Of a stretch of DNA of 12,371 nt, positions 6,496 to 12,371 are shown piece by piece. Every line of letters starts with the position of its first letter. Position 1 is the stretch's first letter. A program made the position numbers and the translations under genes. The notes beneath the pieces were generated by a model. The model ran no database searches. It was not told where the DNA came from and saw only the letters and a list, made by a program, of their open reading frames with translations. The DNA comes from Spirochaetaceae bacterium (lineage in GTDB: Bacteria; Spirochaetota; Spirochaetia; DSM-27196; SKKC01): NCBI GenBank assembly GCA_003554375.1, contig PWGF01000472.1, positions 1 to 12,371 of the forward strand, written 5' to 3'.

Positions 6496-7872
6496 GTGGG
6501 CGACTTATCGGATACAACTCACCGTGTGACTTCTCTTCTCCAAGAGCTTATACGTAACAAGTGTGTCAATACTGGCGATCCCGACTCCGGTGAAGAAGAG
6601 CGTTCAATTGCCTCCATTGCCTCGGTGCTCGACGAAGCGGGGGTGCCCTACCGGACCCTTACGGCACGGCAGGGACGGCCGAACCTTGTCGCTCGAATTC
6701 CGGGGAGTGATCCTGACGCGCCGAGTCTCTGTTACATGGGACATGTCGATGTGGTGCCGGCGGATCCGTCCGGTTGGAGCCGGGACCCTTTCGGCGGAGA
6801 GCTCGTGGACGGAGAGATTTGGGGACGGGGCGCCATCGATATGCTCGGTCAAGTGGCGGCGAGCACAATCGCCTTCGTGGAGACCGCCTGCCACGGCTCG
6901 TTTCCGGGTGACTTGCTTCTCGTTGTCGTTTCGGACGAGGAAGCTGCAGGACGCTTCGGCGCCCAATGGCTGGTCGAGGAGCACTGGCAAGACGTTGCGT
7001 GTGACTACATGATCACCGAGGTCGGCGGGTATCGCGTGCGGCTTCCCGCCGTGGGCCCGGGCGGGAAAGCGGTGGAAGGCTCGGACGCCACGCTCACGAT
7101 GTCGGTCGGAGAGAAGGGAGTGGCCTGGGCGCGGCTGGCGTTCTCCGGTACTCCTGGCCACGGCAGCATGCCCTACCGAGCGGACAACGCAATCGTCAAA
7201 GCTGCAAAGGCGTCGCTCGGCTTCGCCTATTACGAGCCCGATGTGGTGCTGTCACCGGAGGTGCGACGCATGGTCGAGCAGCTTGGCGGACCGGCCGCTA
7301 TGGGCGAAAGGACCGAGTTGGATCAGCTCATTGCACGGCTCTACCGGGACGAACCGGGGATTGCCAAGTATCTTCACACGGCCAGCCGGACTACCATCAG
7401 TCCTAACCTCCTCTCAGGCGGAGAAAAGGTGAACATCATCCCGGGGCACGCCGATCTGGAGCTGGATATGCGAGTCGTCCCGGGTACCGGCCCTGAGGAC
7501 GTTCGCGGCCTCCTGCGGCGCATCCTTACGGATTCCGGCGTAGATGCAGAGATCGATATCTACGAGTTCACCGGGGCAAATGTCAGCGCCATCGACACTC
7601 CGCTTGCCACCGCCATAGGCGACCTTGTTGATGAGCTGCAGGAGGGCGTGACGGTAACCCCGGTACTGCTCGGGGGCGTAACCGACGGCCGCTTCTGGCG
7701 CCGGCGCGGGACCACCGTTTACGGGATGGCGTGTTTCTCCGACGCGATGACGCTTCATCGCGCTACGTCGTTGGTACACGCAGCCGACGAGCGCATAGAC
7801 GTCGAGTCGCTGCAGCTGAACACCCGCTTTCTCATGGACCTGCCCGGCCGCTTCTGGAAGCCGGCACGCTGA
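6496..7872 (+). CDS. M20-family zinc metallopeptidase/deacylase (ArgE/DapE/CPG2-like)
   Basis: A cytosolic protein of about 458 residues. Di-zinc and catalytic motifs are in order: GHVDVVP with His83 and Asp85; WGRGAIDMLG with bridging Asp115; SDEEAAG with catalytic Glu148 and Glu149; ITE with Glu175; GHGSMP with His222 in the dimerisation domain; and a C-terminal histidine region MTLHRATSLVHAADERID. The family hydrolyses amide bonds of N-acyl amino acids or di/tripeptides. The length suits the ArgE/DapE/aminoacylase/dipeptidase group, and the substrate cannot be assigned. The frame is open from within the MITE (6433). I choose GTG 6496 because it lies just after the likely promoter and precedes the family-like N-terminal helix. 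An ATG at 6492 is out of frame. There is no Shine-Dalgarno. An 11-bp hairpin lies 51 bp after the stop. Confidence 0.88.
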   Translation: MGDLSDTTHRVTSLLQELIRNKCVNTGDPDSGEEERSIASIASVLDEAGVPYRTLTARQGRPNLVARIPGSDPDAPSLCYMGHVDVVPADPSGWSRDPFGGELVDGEIWGRGAIDMLGQVAASTIAFVETACHGSFPGDLLLVVVSDEEAAGRFGAQWLVEEHWQDVACDYMITEVGGYRVRLPAVGPGGKAVEGSDATLTMSVGEKGVAWARLAFSGTPGHGSMPYRADNAIVKAAKASLGFAYYEPDVVLSPEVRRMVEQLGGPAAMGERTELDQLIARLYRDEPGIAKYLHTASRTTISPNLLSGGEKVNIIPGHADLELDMRVVPGTGPEDVRGLLRRILTDSGVDAEIDIYEFTGANVSAIDTPLATAIGDLVDELQEGVTVTPVLLGGVTDGRFWRRRGTTVYGMACFSDAMTLHRATSLVHAADERIDVESLQLNTRFLMDLPGRFWKPAR

Positions 7873-7923
7873 GATGCCCGATCGTCTTCGCGAATCGGAG
7901 GGCGCTCGCGCTCGGTGTTGAAG

Positions 7924-7951
7924 GCGGAGCTCCGCTGCTTCGGAGCTCCGC
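7924..7951 (+). terminator. 11-bp perfect hairpin after the M20 gene
   Basis: GCGGAGCTCCG (7924-7934) pairs perfectly with CGGAGCTCCGC (7941-7951) around loop CTGCTT. Each arm contains the self-complementary CGGAGCTCCG, so it could fold in either strand. No T-tract follows, so it may be a rho-independent-like block of weak efficiency, or an RNA 3' end stabiliser. Confidence 0.45.
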
Positions 7952-8022
7952 GACACTCAGGGGATCCACGGCATTCAGGGGATTTCCGGCACTGAGGGGC
8001 TGAGCGACATTCAGGGCCGGAG
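7951..8022. repeat. Four tandem 18-bp imperfect repeats
   Basis: Units at 7951-7968, 7969-7986, 7987-8004 and 8005-8022 share the pattern CGRCAYTSAGGG followed by six variable bases, with no spacers. The array fills the space between the hairpin after the M20 gene and the end of the convergent coiled-coil gene. No coding role is apparent, although one plus-strand frame reads through it. Confidence 0.7.
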
Positions 8023-8035
8023 CTGTTCCGGTAGC

Positions 8036-8623
8036 TCAGCCGGCGAACAGTCGTTCCAACTCTTCGCGCGCCTGGTCGATTGCGTTCGTATACTGGCCCT
8101 GTAGATGCTGCATGTTCTGCTGGAGCGCTTGCGAGAACTCCGGGTCCTGAGAAGGGTCGAGCCGTATCTGCTGACCGGTCTGCTGAGAGAGCTGCTGCTC
8201 TCGCTGGCGAATGCGAGACTCGAACTGCTGGCGCAGCTGCTCGATCAGGTTCTGTCGGTCCTGGATATACTGCTCCAGCATCTGCGTTACCTGCTCCCAG
8301 ATCATGCGAAAGCGCTTCTTGTCGGCGATCACTGCTTCGAAGGCCGGCGCCAATCCTTTGATCCGCTGTAGGGCGTTCTCGTCCTGCGGAAGGGTAATGG
8401 TTGCCGTAAGCACTTCGAAGAGCCCGGCTCGCACATGCTCCCGTTCCTGATCGGAGAACCGCTTCAGCTCTTTCTCGAGGTCGAAATCCGACTGCTCGTT
8501 GAACTTGCTCAGGAGAGCTTTCCCCTTCTGCTTGAGCTCGTGGATCTGAAGGCTCTCCTTGTCGCTCTCCACGTCTTTGGTTCGTTCCATCGCGATCTCG
8601 AATGCACTTCTTATTTCCGCCAT
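8036..8623 (-). CDS. Conserved-type coiled-coil protein of unknown function
   Basis: A 195-residue soluble, highly charged protein starting MAEIRSAFEIAMERTKDVE. It is almost wholly alpha-helical by composition. A Gln/Glu/Arg-rich stretch (about 110-155, with ILE..IRQREQQLSQQTG-like heptads) and a second at the C-terminus are probable coiled coils. There is no signal peptide or membrane helix. I associate this type of protein with spirochaete genomes but cannot name a characterised function. The first in-frame ATG (8629) is only 2 nt from AGGAG (8632-8636), whereas ATG 8623 is 8 nt away, so I choose 8623. It has its own weak promoter and is convergent with the M20 gene. It lies downstream of, and on the same strand as, the cyclo-ligase gene, separated by a decayed MITE copy. 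Confidence 0.85.
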   Translation of the reverse strand: MAEIRSAFEIAMERTKDVESDKESLQIHELKQKGKALLSKFNEQSDFDLEKELKRFSDQEREHVRAGLFEVLTATITLPQDENALQRIKGLAPAFEAVIADKKRFRMIWEQVTQMLEQYIQDRQNLIEQLRQQFESRIRQREQQLSQQTGQQIRLDPSQDPEFSQALQQNMQHLQGQYTNAIDQAREELERLFAG

Positions 8624-8667
8624 AGTCATGTCTCCTGCTAGTCCGCCTGTTGTGTCGGCGTAGTCCT

Positions 8668-8697
8668 AAGCTACTCTGCCCGAGCCGCGCGAATCAA
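8668..8697 (-). promoter_or_regulatory. Possible promoter of the coiled-coil protein gene
   Basis: TTGATT (8692-8697) and TAGCTT (8668-8673) are separated by 18 bp on the minus strand, about 45 bp upstream of the ATG at 8623. The match is moderate. It lies outside the adjacent MITE copy. Confidence 0.35.
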
Positions 8698-8716
8698 GGA
8701 GTCGCCTGTGCACCGG

Positions 8717-8870
8717 CAGTGTAAACGCAGTTGGATCAGTACGGTTCGACGGCGGCGGCCGAAAGTCGCTGAGGCGAGTACTCACCCGGCTCACTACACT
8801 ACCAGGGGCCCCGGCAAGCGCCCACGACCGCCCGTTCGCCGCTGCGCTTCCCGGGGCGGCTTCTGCACTC
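8717..8870 (+). mobile_element. Decayed MITE copy 3
   Basis: Positions 8717-8851 align without gaps to the first 135 bp of copy 1, including GAGTACTC at 8776-8783. The left terminal repeat is mutated at two outer positions (CAGTGTAAACGCAGTTGGA). The opposite terminal repeat is unrecognisable beyond about 8865, where the sequence merges with the 3' end of the cyclo-ligase gene. No flanking duplication is visible. The end coordinate is approximate. This copy is probably immobile. Confidence 0.8.
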
Positions 8871-9462
8871 AACCGGAATCCCGGCGGCACCGACCTGCAC
8901 CTGCCTCGGTGACAACCAGGTCGACCGGGCGGTCGTGCTTCGTCGTCGGCACCTCTTCCACGAGCTGAGCTTGGTAACAGCATCCGACCAGAGTGCATCC
9001 GGTCCGAAGGCGGCCCAGATATCGATCGTAATAGCCTCCTCCGCGGCCCACTCGCCGTCCGGCAAGGTCGAACGCGCGACCGGGCACCAGAATGAGCGTC
9101 CACGGCGAAGGCGCGAGTGGTCCCTCCGTGGTGGACGGCTCGTGAATTCCGTACGCACCGGTTCCCAACTCTTCACCTAGCCGGAGCGGGTAGAACGTCA
9201 TCGTGCCCCGTTCGGGATTCGTCACCGGAGCGGCAATCCGCTTCCCGTCTGCGCGGGCTGAAGCGATAATGTAGCCGGTATCCGGCTCATCCGGCAGGCT
9301 TAGAAACGCAAAAACGGTACGGGCTTGTTGCCACTGCGACGTTTCTCGCAGAGATTCCGCAATCTTCCTTCCTGCTTCAGCCCGTTCGTCATGGCTTTTT
9401 GCGCCAACGACGCGTTTCATCCTTCTTCGTATTCGCTCCTTCTCCTGCTGGATATCCGACAT
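8869..9462 (-). CDS. 5-formyltetrahydrofolate cyclo-ligase (5,10-methenyl-THF synthetase, YgfA/Fau family)
   Basis: A 197-residue cytosolic enzyme of folate one-carbon metabolism that converts 5-formyl-THF plus ATP into 5,10-methenyl-THF, ADP and phosphate. N-terminal basic helix QQEKERIRRRMKR carries the family's Lys/Arg ATP-phosphate contacts. The diagnostic motif is at 126-147: VPGRAFD, then GRRVGRGGGYYDR. The C-terminal KHDRPVDLVVTEAG matches the family's final strand, and length is normal. ATG 9462 is preceded by AAGGAG at 10 nt. The stop at 8869-8871 lies at the eroded border of a MITE copy, and the last seven residues (RCRRDSG) may be affected by it. A strong promoter lies about 120 bp upstream, leaving a leader of about 110 nt. 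In proteobacteria this gene often follows the 6S RNA gene. Confidence 0.93.
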   Translation of the reverse strand: MSDIQQEKERIRRRMKRVVGAKSHDERAEAGRKIAESLRETSQWQQARTVFAFLSLPDEPDTGYIIASARADGKRIAAPVTNPERGTMTFYPLRLGEELGTGAYGIHEPSTTEGPLAPSPWTLILVPGRAFDLAGRRVGRGGGYYDRYLGRLRTGCTLVGCCYQAQLVEEVPTTKHDRPVDLVVTEAGAGRCRRDSG

Positions 9463-9574
9463 CTGGTGCGTACTCCTTCAACGATGCTCGGCGGCGAGGG
9501 GTACCGGTCGCCGGCTGTGCGGTTCAATGAGCCTGGTGAACGACGGCTTATGCCGGCTTCGATGTGCGACTGCA
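9463..9574 (-). other. Long, possibly structured 5' leader of the cyclo-ligase mRNA
   Basis: The leader contains two GCCGGC segments that can pair around an internal GTTCA/TGAAC hairpin with a CCAGGCTCAT loop, or alternatively a CGGC-ATAA-GCCG hairpin. I recognise no known riboswitch consensus, and it is shorter than typical 6S RNA. Regulatory function is speculative. Confidence 0.3.
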
Positions 9575-9580
9575 TGAAAG

Positions 9581-9608
9581 AGTATAGTCGAGACAATCGC
9601 TGCGTCAA
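9581..9608 (-). promoter_or_regulatory. Strong sigma70-type promoter for the cyclo-ligase gene
   Basis: TTGACG (9603-9608) and TATACT (9581-9586) are separated by 16 bp on the minus strand, the closest match to consensus among promoters in the window. Transcription would start near 9574, giving a 5' leader of about 110 nt before the ATG at 9462. Confidence 0.65.
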
Positions 9609-9643
9609 AAGGCGGTGAACGCAATACACCGGGGATTGGCGGG

Positions 9644-9660
9644 CAGGGCAAACGCAGTTG
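9644..9660 (+). repeat. Solo MITE terminal inverted repeat
   Basis: CAGGGCAAACGCAGTTG is an exact 17-bp match to the outer end of the full elements, followed by AATGC instead of GA. No other part of the element is nearby. It lies 8 bp downstream of the VWA gene stop and upstream of the cyclo-ligase promoter. Confidence 0.65.
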
Positions 9661-9668
9661 AATGCAGG

Positions 9669-12371
9669 TCAGGTGGTGATGCGCGCGTAGAGCCTCGTCA
9701 TGCGCTCAGGTAGGCGCGCTACGTCGGGTACAACCGAGTAGCGAGCTTGCCCGTAGAGATAGGGGAGGTAGGTTCGGCCGTGGCGATCGATCGTGATGCA
9801 GTATACGACGATGCCTGCCCGGCGAGCCTCGAGTATCGCGCGCCGCGTGTCTTCAATGGCGTACCGGTTGGTCTCCACCCCGCGGGCCGTGCCATAGCCG
9901 TTGTCGGCGGGGATGCCGTCGCTCAGAAGAAGGAGAAGGCGAGTTTTCTCCGAACGCTCCCGGAGGCGGCTTGTGAGGTGGCGAATCGCGCAACCGTCCC
10001 GGTTGCCGGCATTTGCCCGGATGGAGCTGATCCTTCCCTGGGTTTCGGCGTTCCAACGCTCGCTGAAATCCTTGACGACGTTGCAGAATACATTCGAGCG
10101 TCCCATGCTGAAGAACGTGAAGAGTCCGAATCGATCGCCCGCCGTCTCCAACGCACTTCCGAGCAGCGACAAGGCATCGCGTTCGATATCAATCACACGC
10201 TGCTCGCCAACCGGTTCTTCAGTCGAGCTGGAGGCATCGAGGAGAACTGCCGCTACGATATCCCGGCGGTTGCGGCGCCGGCGTATGTAGACTTTCTCAG
10301 TCGGTGTCGCTCCTCGGCGTCGGTCCACTGCGGCGTCGACCGCGTCGGAGATGTGGATCTCGTCACCGTCATACCAGCGGCGTGAGAGCGCGAGCTCCTC
10401 GGGCTGCAGGCTGAGAAAACGCTTGCGAATGCGGCGGTACGTCAACTCGTGCGTCCGGAGCGCATCGCGGTAGCGTTCCGGGGAGCCGGGCGGAAGGAAG
10501 CTTTCATAGAGGGTGCAGTGGCGTCTTCGGTAGGCTCCGGTCTCGATGTTGAACTCCGGGTACGTGTAGATGTCCGGGTTGCTGAACAAGATCGTGTCAC
10601 GGACTTGCTGCAGGTGCGCCTCGTGGCGACTCAACGATGTCAGGTCTACTTCCCGTTCCACCCCCTCTTCCAGGTCGTACGCGTAGCTCGGGCGTTCGGG
10701 TTTCTCGCTGAAGAGCTCCGGCGCGGCGTGAAACGCCGCCTCCGGGGAGACAATCGGTTTGCTCAAGCCCGTGAAAAGCTCCTCGGCTGCGTATTCGGCA
10801 GAGAATGGCACGACGGGATAGTGGTCGTACAGCTCGGCATAGATGGCGGCGGTCACACGCGCGCTGTCGGCAACGTTCGGTCCCGCCCTGTTTTCGGCGC
10901 TTCCGGCGCCGCTCGGCCTGGCGCCGGGCCCGGGAGTGCCGTCGGAAGGGCCACGGGCGGACGCGGCTCCGGCGAAGGCGGCGCCGGCGGACGCGACCCC
11001 GGCGGAGGCGTCGATAGACGAGCCGGCGCCGGGCCCGGGAGTGCCGTCGGATTGATCGCCGGCGGGCAGCGCTGCCGTGCTTTCACCTGAACCGGCTCTT
11101 CCCGCGCCCGGCGACCTGAGCCGACGGAGCGGAGCCGCCAAGGCGTCGATGCGGGCGTCGACGCGTTGGTTCCGGCCGCGGAAGAGGTGATCTCCCCCGA
11201 GCGCGTGCTGGATAAGCCCTTCGATTGCGATCCGGAGCTCGTCCATCAGGTCACCGCCCGTAGCGACCAGTCGCTCCAGAAGCGGATCGATACGCTCGGA
11301 ACGACGTTCAAGGAGAGCACGATTTACGACTCCCAGGTCGGTTGCCAGGCCGGGGTAGCGCTCTCTGAGCAGGGTCTCGATCCGCACGCCTTCGACAATC
11401 GAAAACAGCTCTGCAGCGAGCTCCGGGGTCGGGAAGAGGAAGAAGAACTCTTCGTGGCGCGTCCGGAAGAGCGTGAGCGCGTGCCCCCGGGCGAAGATGA
11501 GGTCGACCTCGCCGGTGGTACGTTCTCGGATCCGTTCCGGACGCCGCCTCCAACGCCGGCGCACTGCCTCCATGAGATCCGGCAGAACCGTTCCGTATTG
11601 CTCGCGTAGCTCAGTGACTACGTCGAGGCCTTCCAGATCGAGCCCGAAGCTCCCGAAGGCGATCTGACCGGCGGCCAGCGCGGCGAGCGCCGAATAGGCA
11701 CGCTCGTTCCACGCCTCGCTGCGAAAGAGCGCAACCCGTCCGGGGAGAAACACGGTGGTAGCGTCGGTGTAGGGTCGTTCAATGCCGTAGGGACTCATCG
11801 CTCCGTCGGTCACTGCGAGATTCCGACCGGAGATGCTCGCGGCATAGATACCGAGAACGTTGCGGAGGTCGGCAAGGACCGCATACGAGAGTCCGAGGAG
11901 CGAGCGGCTTTCTCTGCTCTGGAAGCGGAGAAACGCAAACGCTTCCTCGGTGCGTCCGGATTCGACGAGGGCTGCCCCGCGGGCAAGCCAGCGGTGCAGG
12001 ATTCTCGGAGGAAGGAGCGCACGCTGTTCGCTGAGCACCCTTGCTACCGTGTCGAGTACTCCGGGCGCTCCTTCCGCGATAGCACGAAACGATCGGGAAA
12101 GCAGAACACGCTCCTCCTCCCCCGGGGCGGCGATCGTCATGGAGAAGAAGAGAGCGGTGCGGGAGCCGTGAGGGGCCAGTGCATGCGCCAGTTTCCGGTA
12201 GCGGTCTGCGTGCACGGCCAAGTTGAGGGGAGCGCTGTAGTATCGTTCGACCAAGATACGCGCATACGTGAGCTCGATGCGGCTCAAGTCGTAGAGGAGC
12301 TCGGCGGCGACGGTCGTCTCCAGACGCTGTTCGGCCGTCAAGAGGAAGCCGACTGCGTCAAAGTAAAGGTA
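9669..12371 (-). CDS. NorD-like VWA-domain protein, 5' end outside the window
   Basis: The frame is open to the right edge (900 residues plus stop inside the window). An internal TTG at 12341 is a possible but less likely start, since upstream codons read YLYFDAVGFLL. The C-terminal 190 residues form a von Willebrand A domain. LLDASSST provides the DxSxS metal-ion-dependent adhesion site (Asp702, Ser704, Ser706, counted from the TTG). The domain is preceded by the NorD-type DGDEIHISDAVDAAVDRR and RNRRDIVAAVLLD and followed by LLLLSDGIPADN and YCITID. NorD/CbbO-type proteins act with MoxR-family AAA+ ATPases (NorQ/CbbQ) to activate or insert metal in partner enzymes; such an ATPase gene would be expected beyond the right edge. 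A low-complexity Ala/Gly/Ser/Pro linker (encoded at about 10860-11095) separates the N-terminal helical half from the C-terminal part. True nitric-oxide reductase linkage is not shown. Confidence 0.85.
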   Translation of the reverse strand, partial: YLYFDAVGFLLTAEQRLETTVAAELLYDLSRIELTYARILVERYYSAPLNLAVHADRYRKLAHALAPHGSRTALFFSMTIAAPGEEERVLLSRSFRAIAEGAPGVLDTVARVLSEQRALLPPRILHRWLARGAALVESGRTEEAFAFLRFQSRESRSLLGLSYAVLADLRNVLGIYAASISGRNLAVTDGAMSPYGIERPYTDATTVFLPGRVALFRSEAWNERAYSALAALAAGQIAFGSFGLDLEGLDVVTELREQYGTVLPDLMEAVRRRWRRRPERIRERTTGEVDLIFARGHALTLFRTRHEEFFFLFPTPELAAELFSIVEGVRIETLLRERYPGLATDLGVVNRALLERRSERIDPLLERLVATGGDLMDELRIAIEGLIQHALGGDHLFRGRNQRVDARIDALAAPLRRLRSPGAGRAGSGESTAALPAGDQSDGTPGPGAGSSIDASAGVASAGAAFAGAASARGPSDGTPGPGARPSGAGSAENRAGPNVADSARVTAAIYAELYDHYPVVPFSAEYAAEELFTGLSKPIVSPEAAFHAAPELFSEKPERPSYAYDLEEGVEREVDLTSLSRHEAHLQQVRDTILFSNPDIYTYPEFNIETGAYRRRHCTLYESFLPPGSPERYRDALRTHELTYRRIRKRFLSLQPEELALSRRWYDGDEIHISDAVDAAVDRRRGATPTEKVYIRRRRNRRDIVAAVLLDASSSTEEPVGEQRVIDIERDALSLLGSALETAGDRFGLFTFFSMGRSNVFCNVVKDFSERWNAETQGRISSIRANAGNRDGCAIRHLTSRLRERSEKTRLLLLLSDGIPADNGYGTARGVETNRYAIEDTRRAILEARRAGIVVYCITIDRHGRTYLPYLYGQARYSVVPDVARLPERMTRLYARITT
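10920..11051 (-). repeat. Intragenic repeats in the VWA protein linker
   Basis: A perfect 27-bp direct repeat occurs at 10920-10946 and 11025-11051 and encodes SDGTPGPGA twice. Between the copies, three 15-bp tandem units (10963-10977, 10978-10992, 10993-11007) encode five-residue Ala/Gly units of the ASAGA type. All units keep the frame, so the linker length can vary by multiples of five residues. Confidence 0.75.

Noticed and set aside
7951..8022. Tandem repeats as a CRISPR array
   Set aside because: The 18-bp units are contiguous with no spacers, and no cas genes are present.
9463..9574. 6S RNA gene before the cyclo-ligase
   Set aside because: The segment from the predicted start to the ATG is about 110 nt, shorter than usual, and I cannot see the typical long rod with central bubble; kept only as a question.
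12339..12341. TTG as the true start of the VWA protein
   Set aside because: The frame stays open to the window edge and no Shine-Dalgarno precedes the TTG, so the gene is better treated as partial.

Overview
The window is a GC-rich (about 60%) bacterial chromosomal segment with ordinary housekeeping genes, cyclic-nucleotide signalling genes and a short interspersed mobile repeat. Taxonomy is an inference. The large cyclase-ATPase-TPR protein, the stand-alone cyclic-nucleotide-binding protein and a Gln-rich coiled-coil protein of a type I associate with spirochaetes point to a free-living, GC-rich spirochaete. No rRNA or other decisive marker is present.

Layout: (1) 1-178, minus: N-terminus of serine O-acetyltransferase, running off the left edge. 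(2) 337-1588, plus: a Nudix hydrolase overlapping by 8 bp a four-helix membrane protein, whose 3' end runs into a convergent tRNA-Cys(GCA). (3) 1709-3088: repeat copy, then a minus-strand unit of a cyclic-nucleotide-binding protein followed by nucleoside diphosphate kinase, with a good promoter (2977-3005) and a stem-loop after ndk. (4) 3088-6153, minus: class III nucleotidyl cyclase fused to an STAND/AAA-type ATPase and a helical-repeat region, with its own promoter. (5) 6277-6440: complete repeat copy between divergent promoters. (6) 6496-7872, plus: M20 metallopeptidase. (7) 7924-8022: hairpin and 18-bp tandem repeats between convergent genes. (8) 8036-8623, minus: coiled-coil protein of unknown function. 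(9) 8717-8870: decayed repeat copy. (10) 8869-9462, minus: 5-formyltetrahydrofolate cyclo-ligase with a 110-nt leader. (11) 9669-12371, minus: NorD-type VWA protein, cut by the right edge.

The most notable element is a 164-bp non-coding repeat with 19-bp perfect terminal inverted repeats starting CAGGG. Two intact copies (1709-1872 and 6277-6440) each have 10-bp near-identical direct repeats exactly at their ends. That combination matches the ISAs1 family, so I call it an ISAs1-type MITE. A third, long copy is decayed, and three further single-end remnants are present, all between genes.

A second pattern concerns translation starts. Three genes (serine acetyltransferase, Nudix hydrolase, M20 peptidase) have a TANNNT -10-like box exactly 7 nt before the start codon and no convincing Shine-Dalgarno, which suggests leaderless mRNAs. 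Several other genes have clear Shine-Dalgarno sequences. Functionally, the cyclase, the cyclic-nucleotide-binding protein and NDK could form a local nucleotide-signalling group, and the serine acetyltransferase and tRNA-Cys are both tied to cysteine, but such links rest on proximity only.
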